From positions 1-30,208 of the forward strand of contig JAHIUE010000046.1 of NCBI GenBank assembly GCA_018817205.1: DNA of 30,208 nucleotides. Direction: 5' to 3'. Below the pieces are notes generated by a model. It worked only from the letters and a program-made list of their open reading frames with translations, was not told the DNA's origin and ran no database searches. Below, piece after piece: positions 1 to 7,666 of this stretch. The first letter of the stretch is position 1. Each line of letters begins with the position of its first letter. Source of the stretch: Patescibacteria group bacterium. GTDB lineage: Bacteria > Patescibacteriota > Microgenomatia > Daviesbacterales > UBA10151. A program made the translations under genes and the position numbers.

Positions 1-276
1 CAGATGGAAATATATCAATGGCTATTCCGAAAAAATGGATTTAAAGTTTCCAAAACCGGATATTTTGTCTACTGCAACGGCAATACTGATAAGGAAGCCT
101 TTGACGGTAAATTAGAGTTTGATATTAAACTCCTGCCCTATGAGGGGGATGATTCCTGGGTTGAAGGAGTAGTGCTTAATGCCATAAAATGCCTGAAATC
201 TGACAGTTTACCTAAAAGCGGTGAAGACTGTGATTTTTGTAAATATAGAGAGGCAGTAAAACAGTTTGAAAAATGA
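1..276 (+). CDS. PD-(D/E)XK nuclease-like protein, C-terminal fragment
   Basis: The reading frame is open at the left edge (a Gln codon precedes the first ATG in frame), so this is probably the C-terminal part of a longer gene starting outside the window. The visible 90 residues contain a YQWLFRKNGF segment and a late C-x2-C pair (CDFCKYREA). From memory this resembles the C-terminus of PD-(D/E)XK nuclease superfamily proteins common in Candidate Phyla Radiation genomes, where a late Cys pair may bind metal. The catalytic residues would lie upstream and cannot be seen. It converges with the next gene, one base separating the two stop codons. An intact 90-residue protein starting at position 4 is possible but less likely. 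Confidence 0.5.
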   Translation, partial: QMEIYQWLFRKNGFKVSKTGYFVYCNGNTDKEAFDGKLEFDIKLLPYEGDDSWVEGVVLNAIKCLKSDSLPKSGEDCDFCKYREAVKQFEK

Positions 277-277
277 A

Positions 278-805
278 TTAATTTTGGATCAACCTTAAGA
301 TAAAAGGGATTATACGGGATGTTGGCAGTTTATATTTGTAGGCCGTAGCGTAGTACCAGTTCTGATATTTTCTTTTCAACTCCTCAAGTTGAGTGTCAAA
401 AACTTTATCATCTTCAATATTCTTTAAGCGGTTTCCTGCAACCCTTTCTATGGCTGGTTCCATTATGGCTTTATCATAATCCTCAAAAGCAGTATTTTCC
501 TTATCCTGTTTTTCTAAAGTTAAGTTTATTATCTCGTGCTCAATCTCCAAATAAACCAGCATCTTTTCTTTTGGAACCAGATATTTGGTTAAACTGTTTA
601 AGTTTGGTAGTCCCCTAGGATTGATGCCGAAGCTGAAAAACTTGTTAAGTAAGTGGATGTCTAAATTCAAAATATTACTTAACCGACTAACAATCCTATA
701 ATTAGGTTTGTTTTTAAAACGGTCAAGAATAGTATACGCACCATAGGAACAGAGGAAAAGTGAAAGCCTTACTTTATTATATGTATTTCTTCTTTTAGCT
801 GACAT
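278..805 (-). CDS. hypothetical protein, basic, 175 aa
   Basis: I do not recognise this 175-residue protein. It starts with a Lys/Arg-rich stretch (MSAKRRNTYNK), has no clear membrane segment or signal peptide, and is predicted from composition to be mostly helical. The middle (about residues 85-145) is rich in Glu, Lys and Asp and the end is hydrophobic and basic. The ATG at 805 is the natural start; a 16-bp palindrome begins two bases upstream of it. A TATACT box on the minus strand at 843-838 would give a leader of about 26 bases. The basic N-terminus would suit a nucleic-acid-binding role, but that is only a guess. It may be accessory, like the neighbouring fragment and helix-turn-helix gene. 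Confidence 0.6.
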   Translation of the reverse strand: MSAKRRNTYNKVRLSLFLCSYGAYTILDRFKNKPNYRIVSRLSNILNLDIHLLNKFFSFGINPRGLPNLNSLTKYLVPKEKMLVYLEIEHEIINLTLEKQDKENTAFEDYDKAIMEPAIERVAGNRLKNIEDDKVFDTQLEELKRKYQNWYYATAYKYKLPTSRIIPFILRLIQN

Positions 806-806
806 A

Positions 807-822
807 CTGCCTAACTAGGCAG
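807..822. repeat. 16-bp palindrome at start codon of the 175-aa gene
   Basis: CTGCCTA-AC-TAGGCAG reads as a perfect 7-bp dyad around a 2-base centre and ends two bases before the ATG at 805. As RNA it could fold as CTGCC / GGCAG with a six-base loop directly before the start codon. It could be an operator or a translation-blocking hairpin; no known regulator is assigned. Confidence 0.4.
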
Positions 823-893
823 GAATAATTTATTAAAGTATAATACAGGAGATTTAACTATGATTGCTAAAAAGACATAAATGAAGGTAAGTT

Positions 894-1772
894 TTACATG
901 AGTTCTTCTGGTAGGAGACTATCCTTATTCCATTTTCCGTCAAAAAACGCTGCATTATTTTCATTAATTATGGTTATGTCTCTGTCACCGCTTGCATCTT
1001 TTGTCTCCTCAAATCGCTTAATTCCGTATTCAATGGCTAAAATTTCAGCTACCTTTGCGGTATTGGGAAGATATCTTTTTGTGAGTTCTTTTGAATCTAT
1101 CCAAACAAAATACTCATGAAATGTATTATTCGGTCCAAATGTGTTGGTTACCCATTGGTCGCCATTTTGTGATCTAAAATGCAAGATTACTCTCCAGGCT
1201 TTATGTAAAGATGTTGTAGGATGTGTTGCATGTGCCTCAACTCTTAATCCTGGAACTAGTGGTTTGCTATATTTTCCCTGCCACCATTCGGGATTTTGAA
1301 CTTCATGAAATTCGCCGTCTGAAAACTCAAAAGTATATATATCTTCATTGGAAAGCATTTTTTTATCGATATATTCTTTTATTTTGTCCAAAGCTAATTT
1401 ATCAAGATTGTCATCTTCATCCGTTCTTGCGAATAAACTCATCCCAGCCACCGCGAAAGCAAAGCCAATAAAGCTTTTTTTGTCATTGTAAGCAACTATT
1501 CGTGCAATAAGCCCAAAATTGGCTGGCATGCTCAAAAATCCTTGGCTATCCCATTTAATAGAGTAACCTCCATGAGATACAATCTGTCCGTATCGGATAA
1601 GTTCAGGATTTACGTTCATAAATTCCAAAAGATCACTCTCTCGGTAACGCCTGTCGCCCCTATCATTTACCTTTAATGCGACCAGAGTTCCTTCTCGATC
1701 CCACCTGCGAAGGGTTTCAGGGTGAACGTTAATGAGTGCTGCTGCTTCGGCAATCGTGAGTAATTTTTCCAT
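894..1772 (-). CDS. MerR/excisionase-type helix-turn-helix protein with unknown C-terminal domain
   Basis: Residues 1-52 form a winged helix-turn-helix of the MerR/excisionase (HTH_17) type: LLTIAEAAALINVHPETLRR followed by WDREGTL and the RRYRESDLLEFM wing, the usual pattern of this family. Residues 60-292 match no domain I know; they contain Trp/Gly-rich stretches and no obvious catalytic motif or membrane segment. At 292 residues it is far longer than a bare excisionase, so it is more likely a regulator with a sensing or effector domain. The ATG at 1772 follows two copies of TAGTATAAG spaced 10 bp apart, which overlap the likely promoter and could be its own operator. A tandem TGTCTCATT repeat lies further upstream. 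Function beyond DNA binding is unknown. Confidence 0.65.
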   Translation of the reverse strand: MEKLLTIAEAAALINVHPETLRRWDREGTLVALKVNDRGDRRYRESDLLEFMNVNPELIRYGQIVSHGGYSIKWDSQGFLSMPANFGLIARIVAYNDKKSFIGFAFAVAGMSLFARTDEDDNLDKLALDKIKEYIDKKMLSNEDIYTFEFSDGEFHEVQNPEWWQGKYSKPLVPGLRVEAHATHPTTSLHKAWRVILHFRSQNGDQWVTNTFGPNNTFHEYFVWIDSKELTKRYLPNTAKVAEILAIEYGIKRFEETKDASGDRDITIINENNAAFFDGKWNKDSLLPEELM

Positions 1773-1773
1773 A

Positions 1774-1793
1774 CTTATACTATCTTATACTAA
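1774..1793. repeat. direct repeat, TAGTATAAG x2, at promoter of the helix-turn-helix gene
   Basis: On the minus strand two copies of TAGTATAAG follow each other with a 10-bp period immediately before the ATG at 1772. The unit contains a -10-like TATAAG, and a one-helical-turn period is typical of a protein-binding site. Autoregulation by the downstream helix-turn-helix protein is an inference. Confidence 0.4.
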
Positions 1794-1820
1794 CTTAAAC
1801 AAAAGTACAAGAGGCAATTT

Positions 1821-1859
1821 TGAGACAAGCCTTCTGAGTACTGTCTCATTTGTCTCATT
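1821..1859. repeat. TGAGACA / tandem TGTCTCATT operator-like repeats
   Basis: TGTCTCATT occurs twice head to tail (1842-1850 and 1851-1859), and an inverted TGAGACA lies at 1821-1827. The cluster is upstream of the helix-turn-helix gene on the minus strand and overlaps the -35 zone of a plus-strand TGATACAAT box at 1871-1879. It looks like a regulator-binding cluster; the bound protein is unknown. Confidence 0.35.
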
Positions 1860-1885
1860 TAGGCTCGAAATGATACAATGACTAT

Positions 1886-2009
1886 AGTGACATAAAGGTT
1901 CTAGACCGGTATGCTCAGCTTGGTTCAGAAATATTGCCGAAGGTGATATCTCCTGAAACAACTTTGGGAGGAAGGTTCCCTTCAGTTCCGTAGTTTAGAT
2001 ACAATAAAA
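1886..2009 (+). other. intergenic stretch with possible structured RNA, unidentified
   Basis: This gap lies between the helix-turn-helix gene and the 3' end of the 833-residue gene. A plus-strand extended -10 box (TGATACAAT, 1871-1879) would start a transcript near 1886. The following ~100 bases contain short nested pairings (CTGAA with TTCAG around GGGA with TCCC, about 1949-1985). It fits no RNA family I can recall: it lacks the conserved cores of SRP RNA, RNase P RNA and T-box leaders. It could equally be decayed DNA. Confidence 0.2.
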
Positions 2010-4511
2010 TTATAGCAGAAGAGATTTGGAATATTTAAGTCTTATTGCTTGTGCAATTACAGCTGGATCTTGCATCAATACATAATCTGCGCCTAAAGAG
2101 GCACATTTACAGTACTCCTCAATAGTTGATGCCACCCAAACTTGTATAGAATATCCAAGTTGGTGCAGTTTACTGATTAATGTTGTAGAAATATTTTCTC
2201 CCCAATTATCTAAAGCAAATTGAGCTAAAGAGACAGTTTTAGCATTAAGGCAAGATGCATAACTAACTATGTAATTCATATAAAGTGAAGGCATAATCTT
2301 TTCATCCATCAGACCATAAGCCAGTAAATACAAATTAGTCTCAACTGTATTAAATTCAAAAGGGAGCTGAGGAAGCAACTTATGCATTTTTTTATTAAAA
2401 TTTACAAGCTGTGAGGTGAGGAGTATTTTTTTATAGGGGATACCAGAATTTATAATTATGGCTTTAAGTTTTTCTTCACAACCTGGGATTACGTATTTAA
2501 CATCTATTTTGACATATATTTCGCGCTTATCGTCTTCTCGGTTTGCAGCCACAAGAGCTAAAACTTCTGTAAAGCTCATTAGTGTTTCAGAACTTGGTTT
2601 ACCAGATGATAAACGCAAATGAATCTTTTTTGCTTCATTTTCAGTTAAATCTTTTAGTAGACCTTTAGCTATTGATCCTATTTCTAGTCTTTGGTCATGA
2701 GAAACAATCCAACTATCCTTACAAGGATTTACATCAATCTCCACCGCATCTATTTCTGACTTCAAGGCATGTAAGATACCTGATTTAGAATTCTCCGCAT
2801 AAGGATCTTTAGGAGATAATAGAGCTAGTCCTCCATGAGCAATAATACTAGGCCATCTTTTGTTTGAGATTGTTAAATCATTATGAGATTTTACATGGGG
2901 AATTTGGTAAGGAGACTGTTCTATTACTATCCATATCTCATGAGCTAAAGTTTCTATTTCTTTTTGAATTGATAATAACTTTGCTGGTCTTTGTTGATAT
3001 TCTTTTAGAAGTAATTGTATTGATAAAGCTTTATAGTGTAATTTAGCGGGATAGATATATACTCTAGCAGCAAAAGCACTTGACAAATCTTTGGCCATGA
3101 AGTGTGTATGATGAGGCATGAGTTTTATATAATTATTTTCAAAGGTCACAGGATCAGCTAATAAACCCTTTTCCGAAGTAAAGAAAACTGTTGTACCATC
3201 AATTAATCGTAAGGCGTTAACCATTCCATATGGCAGCCCTGGCTTATTATATTGTAATGCTACTATCCTAATATCAAAATGTAATAATTTACCTAAAATA
3301 TAAAGGAGTATATAAGAATAATCTTGAGATAAGGCGAATTCTTTTATCAAGTTTTTAGCAAATGAGATAATCCTTTGTATAGCACGACGCTCAACCAAGG
3401 ATCGTTCTACTCTAGATTTTGAGTGAAGCCTATATAAAAGTCTTTTTATGTTAAAAAACTTTTGAATATTTTCAGATTTTTGTATAAGTGATACTAACTC
3501 TAACAGTTTCTTTGTTGCACTGGGTGACCATGTTTCATCTTCTGAAAGTGTAATAGTCTCAATAGTTTTTCTTCTGCTCTCTTTTATGATGTTGCTACTA
3601 GATAATTTATTACCACTTTGTGTTGAAGTGAAAGGAACTACAATATTAAGACCACCATTTTTAGAGACTATCTCCATCTCATAAATAATACTATCTCTTA
3701 ATAGGTCTTTTTCAGTTTTAACATAGACCATATCAGTTAGATTTTCCAAAATTGGGGAAATAGTTTCATTATCAAAGGCAGTAATATGAGATACAAACTC
3801 AAGTGAATTTAATACCGCAATACGCTCTTCCAGAGAATGTATTGGCCTATCACCATGTTTATTTTTAGCTTGGCTACTAGCTGAAAAGTCACTATTAATG
3901 AGTACAATAAGGATATCAGCGGATTTGGTAGCATTTTCCAGTAAGCTCAGATGCCCTTCGTGCATAACATCAAACACTCCTGAAACTAATGCAACTTTTT
4001 TCCCATGACGTTGGTATTCTAAAATCTTTTCTTGTAAATTTGGTAAGGATAAATACTTTAGTTTTTCAATTTTACAACGTTTATAAGACTTACGAAAAAA
4101 GGACTTTTTGTTATACATCCTTTCTTTTGTAATTGCATTTACTTCTTCGCCAATAAAAAATGTATTACTAAAAAAGCTTTCATTAGAGTACTTGAGACTA
4201 AAATTAGTATGTATAGATCTATCTACTATGAAATCTACTGAATCAGCATGTAATAGAAAATGATATAAAATCTCAGCATTGAAAAAGGCACTACTCTTTA
4301 TATTTCGAACATCTACTATCAGTGGTTTATTATTTTGTTTTAATCCTTCAAGATAATCTATAAGCGCAAAGTTAAGAAATTTGATTTTTTCTAAACCAGC
4401 ATAAGTAGTTTTGCCTTGGTGTACCAGCTCTAAAAGAGATTCAGGTGATATCTTTTTTGTGTGAGTATTAGAACACGCATATTGATCAGTCTTGTCTGTG
4501 TTATAAGTCAT
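2010..4511 (-). CDS. fusion protein: unknown N-domain + cytidylyltransferase-like domain + helical domain + GDPD-like domain
   Basis: Four parts are visible in 833 residues. Residues 1-160 are unassigned. Residues 170-310 are a nucleotidyltransferase of the cytidylyltransferase/RfaE-C type, with GVFDVMHEGH at 178-187 (HxGH at 184-187) and an LSSSNIIK motif near 303-310 in the place of the family ISST signature. Residues 320-550 are mostly helical and unassigned. Residues 553-825 resemble glycerophosphodiester phosphodiesterase: AHGG at 558-561 (normally HRG), an ENS after it, EID at 591-593 and SHD at 604-606. The protein could make or trim CDP-activated glycerol or a sugar-phosphate head group, but substrates are inferred only. 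It has no signal peptide or membrane segment, so it should be cytoplasmic. Gaps on both sides are long for this genome and its DNA looks more AT-rich than that of its neighbours, consistent with acquisition. Confidence 0.7.
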   Translation of the reverse strand: MTYNTDKTDQYACSNTHTKKISPESLLELVHQGKTTYAGLEKIKFLNFALIDYLEGLKQNNKPLIVDVRNIKSSAFFNAEILYHFLLHADSVDFIVDRSIHTNFSLKYSNESFFSNTFFIGEEVNAITKERMYNKKSFFRKSYKRCKIEKLKYLSLPNLQEKILEYQRHGKKVALVSGVFDVMHEGHLSLLENATKSADILIVLINSDFSASSQAKNKHGDRPIHSLEERIAVLNSLEFVSHITAFDNETISPILENLTDMVYVKTEKDLLRDSIIYEMEIVSKNGGLNIVVPFTSTQSGNKLSSSNIIKESRRKTIETITLSEDETWSPSATKKLLELVSLIQKSENIQKFFNIKRLLYRLHSKSRVERSLVERRAIQRIISFAKNLIKEFALSQDYSYILLYILGKLLHFDIRIVALQYNKPGLPYGMVNALRLIDGTTVFFTSEKGLLADPVTFENNYIKLMPHHTHFMAKDLSSAFAARVYIYPAKLHYKALSIQLLLKEYQQRPAKLLSIQKEIETLAHEIWIVIEQSPYQIPHVKSHNDLTISNKRWPSIIAHGGLALLSPKDPYAENSKSGILHALKSEIDAVEIDVNPCKDSWIVSHDQRLEIGSIAKGLLKDLTENEAKKIHLRLSSGKPSSETLMSFTEVLALVAANREDDKREIYVKIDVKYVIPGCEEKLKAIIINSGIPYKKILLTSQLVNFNKKMHKLLPQLPFEFNTVETNLYLLAYGLMDEKIMPSLYMNYIVSYASCLNAKTVSLAQFALDNWGENISTTLISKLHQLGYSIQVWVASTIEEYCKCASLGADYVLMQDPAVIAQAIRLKYSKSLLL

Positions 4512-4887
4512 AAAAATAAATGAGTTAAGTCATTTTTTAGAAGTTTATATTGGGTATAATAACGAATACAGGTAAGTAAGTATAAGTTCTATCCCAACTA
4601 TACATTTAATCTCTACATGGATGGAGTATAGCAGAAATTTTAACCTAACAACAAAAGCAGGTTACAAAAGTATGGATTAGTAATAATTCTTATAATTGTT
4701 GCCTTGCCTTTTAAATTATTACCCATTAATTAGGAAAGTCTAAATAATAATTTTCCACATAATCCCCCAGAGTCAGCTTAGATTAGGTATAACTATTCAT
4801 TAAAGAGGGTTCTAACTTGGTCCAAGACCCGCAGCTTAGTTTGCGAAGTTTACCCTTGTGGCAAATCTTTGCAAACCGCTATGCTCA
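4512..4887. other. 376-bp gene-free gap
   Basis: No coding region longer than a few tens of codons makes sense here. The right half of the TMTC-like gene's 3' flank can form AACCGCT / AGCGGTT around its stop codon, a possible weak terminator without a U-run. TATAAA on the minus strand (4549-4544) is a possible -10 box for the 833-residue gene, giving a leader of about 26 bases. A GGTTCTA...AGCTTAGTT stretch at about 4809-4843 resembles one at 1898-1925 on the other side of that gene. Otherwise I see AT-rich DNA with no recognisable element. Confidence 0.4.
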
Positions 4888-6561
4888 TTACTCAAACTTA
4901 AGCGGTTGGTTTTGTTGCAAAGTTTGATAGACATGTGAAATCTCTGGATTTGCCGGATCAAAAAAGTAAGCCGCGGCAATATCTTTTTTAGCGCTATCCA
5001 AGTTACTCATTTTATATTCTGCTATAGACAAATAAAGCCATAATTTGGGATTTTGAGGAAGAATCTGTAGAGATTTTTCAATTTGTATTTTTGCCTCTTC
5101 CGGTTTACCGCGGAACGATAAAAGCCTTGCCAGATTTTCATTGGCCAAATAGTAACCAGAGTTTTTATCTAAGGCTTTTTTGTAGGCATTTTTTGCGTTC
5201 TCAAAATTCCCTTCTTTTTCTAGGACTACCCCCAGATTATTCCAATTTGTCCACCAGTTTGGTTTAAGTTCTACCGAATTTTCAAAATGGATTTTGGCTT
5301 CGCTATAATTTCCGGAACGGAAAAGTTCTACCCCAAAATTATTTTCCAGGTCAAAATTAGGCCTGGATATTTTTATGTCATGCCCATAAAGCGTCAGCCC
5401 GTTTTGCCAGTCGGAATTTCTGACCATTGTCCTGACAGACAAAGCTATAATAATGATTAAGATAACGGCAGGGAGGAGTCGAAAATTAAGACTGATAACT
5501 CCCAGCATGCCTAATAAACCTATAATTGGCAGATAAAACCACCTTTCCGCTACAGTTAAGTCCAGAGGAAAAATTTGCAGATGGAACCCCAGAGCAACTG
5601 AAAACCAGATTGAAAAGAAAAAGTAGGTCAAAAAATTTGATGAGTGTTTTTTTCTAAGTCTTAATCCTAAGAATATACAAATAGCCAGTACCGTAAATAT
5701 TCCCAAAAGAGGCAGATAGAATTCGCTTAAAGATATTTTACTAACTGTCCACTGTTGGTCTATGAGTAAATCTTTTGGAAAAATAAAAGTTTTTAAATAG
5801 AAAAAAATAATTTGTGGGATATTCATAAGGCGGCCGAGAATATCCATATTGGAAATTGAAGTAAGACCATGTTTGTTGAAATATATCCCTGCAACTGCGA
5901 ATCGCAATAAGACATAAACCGCCAAAGAAACTACAGTAGAAACAATAAAAGAAATTTTTGTTTTTTTGAAAATAATAAGATAGGCAAAAATTATAGGTAG
6001 AAAAACCAATCCTGTTTCCTTTGATAAGTACGAAAACAAAAGTACGGCACCGGTTAATAAAGACCAAATAAAACCTTTTCTATTTTGTAAAATAAATACA
6101 AAAGCCAAACTGCCAAAAAAGAAAAATAACGGTTCCTGTAAAGCCGCAATATAAACAACAGATTCAGTGTTAATGGGGTGTATTAAGAATATTAGCGATA
6201 ATACCAAAGCAATGATTTCTTTTTTCAGAAAAAACTTGAAAATATAAAATACCAATATAGCATTGATAATATGTAAACTGACCTGGAAAAAATGGAACGA
6301 GAAAGCATTGGCTCCAGAAACAGCATAGATTAGAGAATAAACAGTAGTCATAAAGGGTTTGTAGTAAAGCCCTCCCATTTCCCCGCTGCCTCCCGTGTTA
6401 AATGTGCTGCCGGTATAAAACAATGAAATATTGGTAATTTTATGTATCAGTGTATTATTGATGATTTGTTCTTCATCATCCCAAACAAATGAATTAAAAA
6501 GGCTGTTGAAATAAACAAGGAAACCGAAGGCTATTAAAAGCAAAACAGGTTTAAATCTCAT
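4888..6561 (-). CDS. TMTC-like membrane protein: GT-C glycosyltransferase with C-terminal TPR repeats
   Basis: Residues 1-380 hold about ten hydrophobic segments. A WDDEEQI acidic motif follows the first segment (27-32), as in GT-C glycosyltransferases that use a lipid-linked sugar donor, and LYYKPF at 65-70 matches the YYRPL-type motif of the TMTC/DUF1736 family. Residues 402-537 form about four tetratricopeptide repeats (for example NNLGVVLEKEGNFENAKNAY), expected outside the membrane. At 557 residues it is shorter than animal TMTC proteins but has the same layout. The likely role is O-mannosyl-type or other sugar transfer to exported proteins or surface polymers; donor and acceptor are unknown. 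The minus-strand extended -10 box TGTTATAAT (6580-6572) lies 10 bases before the ATG, so the leader would be only about four bases. Confidence 0.8.
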   Translation of the reverse strand: MRFKPVLLLIAFGFLVYFNSLFNSFVWDDEEQIINNTLIHKITNISLFYTGSTFNTGGSGEMGGLYYKPFMTTVYSLIYAVSGANAFSFHFFQVSLHIINAILVFYIFKFFLKKEIIALVLSLIFLIHPINTESVVYIAALQEPLFFFFGSLAFVFILQNRKGFIWSLLTGAVLLFSYLSKETGLVFLPIIFAYLIIFKKTKISFIVSTVVSLAVYVLLRFAVAGIYFNKHGLTSISNMDILGRLMNIPQIIFFYLKTFIFPKDLLIDQQWTVSKISLSEFYLPLLGIFTVLAICIFLGLRLRKKHSSNFLTYFFFSIWFSVALGFHLQIFPLDLTVAERWFYLPIIGLLGMLGVISLNFRLLPAVILIIIIALSVRTMVRNSDWQNGLTLYGHDIKISRPNFDLENNFGVELFRSGNYSEAKIHFENSVELKPNWWTNWNNLGVVLEKEGNFENAKNAYKKALDKNSGYYLANENLARLLSFRGKPEEAKIQIEKSLQILPQNPKLWLYLSIAEYKMSNLDSAKKDIAAAYFFDPANPEISHVYQTLQQNQPLKFE

Positions 6562-6571
6562 TAATTGGACA

Positions 6572-6580
6572 ATTATAACA
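6572..6580 (-). promoter_or_regulatory. extended -10 promoter of the TMTC-like gene
   Basis: TGTTATAAT read on the minus strand is a perfect TGn-TATAAT. The expected start point is about 6565, four bases before the ATG at 6561. No convincing -35 box is seen. Confidence 0.5.
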
Positions 6581-6587
6581 GTGTTTA

Positions 6588-6974
6588 TCAGGAAGGATGG
6601 TCTTCGGTGTCTGCTTCTGCTTCCTGTTTTGTTTTATGAATAGTTTTATCCCTGTGTTCTGCCGGACTATAAATTGTATAAAGCTTTAACTTTTTATCAG
6701 GAGAAGTATTTATAAAGTTATGCTCTGTCCCAGCCGGAACTACAATTGCACTGCCGTCTTTGATGAGATGTTCTTCTCCGTCAAGAATGACTTTGCCTTC
6801 TCCTTCCTCTATCCTTAAAAACTGGTCAATATCAGGGTGGGTTTCCATTCCAATCTCTTCATTTGGTAAAAGCGTCATTACTACCAGTTGGCTGTGTCCT
6901 GCAGTAAAAAGTACTTCCCTAAAATACTCATTCTGTTTTGACTTTTGTTCAATATCTACAACATACCCTGCCAT
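6588..6974 (-). CDS. cupin-domain protein
   Basis: The protein is a single small cupin barrel of 128 residues. Motif 1 is seen around residues 42-58 (GMETHPDIDQ...EEGEG, with His46 and Gln51) and motif 2 around 74-89 (GSAIVVPAGTEHNFIN, with His85). These can bind one metal ion, although Gln replaces the usual Glu. The family includes sugar-phosphate isomerase-like and small-molecule-binding cupins, so the substrate cannot be assigned. The tail after about 105 is charged and His/Glu-rich. The ATG at 6974 lies exactly six bases after a minus-strand TGATATTAT box (6989-6981), which suggests a leaderless message. It is divergent from the HAD gene with only 29 bases between the two start codons. 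Confidence 0.8.
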   Translation of the reverse strand: MAGYVVDIEQKSKQNEYFREVLFTAGHSQLVVMTLLPNEEIGMETHPDIDQFLRIEEGEGKVILDGEEHLIKDGSAIVVPAGTEHNFINTSPDKKLKLYTIYSPAEHRDKTIHKTKQEAEADTEDHPS

Positions 6975-6980
6975 ATATTA

Positions 6981-6997
6981 ATAATATCATATATAAT
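6981..6997. promoter_or_regulatory. divergent overlapping promoters, cupin and HAD genes
   Basis: Minus strand: TGATATTAT at 6989-6981, six bases before the cupin ATG. Plus strand: TATAAT at 6992-6997, six bases before the HAD ATG at 7004. The two -10 boxes are only five bases apart, so polymerase should not occupy both at once. Both predicted messages are leaderless. Confidence 0.55.
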
Positions 6998-7003
6998 TCC
7001 TTT

Positions 7004-7666
7004 ATGATTAAGCTGGTGGCGTTTGATTGGAACGGGACAATTTTTGCAGATACTTATGCGGTATATCAGAGTAATAATGAAAACTTTAAATTACTTAAAA
7101 TAAAACCGCCAAGTTTTTCCGATTTCCAAAAATATTACGATTTTCCCGTCAAAAAATTTTATACTGCCATGGGAGTAAGCAGTGAAGATTTTGATAAAAA
7201 TACTAAACGCACAGCTAGTTCATTCTTAAAAAATTATGAATCAAGAATAAATAAAATTAGGACTAGGGCATATGCAAAAGAAGCGTTAAAATGGCTTTTA
7301 GAAAATAATATCAGGTCTGTAATTTTCAGCAACCATGTTATTGATTCAATAAAAAAACACCTGAAAAGATTAAAAATAGAACAATATTTTGCAGACTTAA
7401 TAGGTAATACCGCAGCAGATCTTCCGTTACAAGGTAGGACTAAAAAAGACAGGTTAAAAGCTTATATGGAAAAACATAGATTTTTACCAAGCGAAACTAT
7501 GATAATAGGAGATACAACAGAAGAAATTGAAATTGGTAAAGAGTTGAAAGTTATAAGTATTGCCATTACTCATGGCAATGTGTCCACTGCCCGGCTAAAA
7601 TCTGCAAAACCGGATTATTTAATAAGCAGTTTAAAAGAAGTAATCGGCATTATAACCAACTGTTAA
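7004..7666 (+). CDS. HAD-superfamily hydrolase (phosphatase-like)
   Basis: The haloacid dehalogenase signature is clear. Motif I is FDWNGT (Asp8 nucleophile; the usual second Asp is Asn10, as in a common DWNGT subgroup). Motif II is Ser109 in VIFSN, motif III Lys147/148, and motif IV GDTTEE with Asp170 and Glu174. A helical C1-type cap occupies about residues 15-85. Length (220 aa) is typical. The start at 7004 is chosen because the core begins there and a TATAAT lies six bases upstream; an in-frame ATG at 6938 lies inside the cupin gene. It converges on ribD and overlaps its 3' end by 36 bases. The pathway phosphatase of riboflavin synthesis belongs to this superfamily, so a link with the adjacent rib operon is possible but unproven. 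Confidence 0.8.
   Translation: MIKLVAFDWNGTIFADTYAVYQSNNENFKLLKIKPPSFSDFQKYYDFPVKKFYTAMGVSSEDFDKNTKRTASSFLKNYESRINKIRTRAYAKEALKWLLENNIRSVIFSNHVIDSIKKHLKRLKIEQYFADLIGNTAADLPLQGRTKKDRLKAYMEKHRFLPSETMIIGDTTEEIEIGKELKVISIAITHGNVSTARLKSAKPDYLISSLKEVIGIITNC

Noticed and set aside
1886..1990. SRP RNA, RNase P RNA or T-box leader
   Set aside because: Short similar strings occur (GGGAGGAAGG, GGTTCC) but the conserved cores and their order are missing.
4751..4759. DnaA-box-like TTTTCCACA
   Set aside because: A single imperfect copy without dnaA, dnaN or further boxes does not support an origin.
4860..4890. tRNA-Cys-like anticodon fragment (TTTGCAAACCGCTATGC)
   Set aside because: The anticodon stem does not close and no acceptor or T arm surrounds it, so it is not a functional tRNA and probably chance.
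6938..7003. Upstream ATG for the HAD gene
   Set aside because: It lies inside the divergent cupin gene and upstream of the -10 box, and the HAD core begins at the ATG at 7004.
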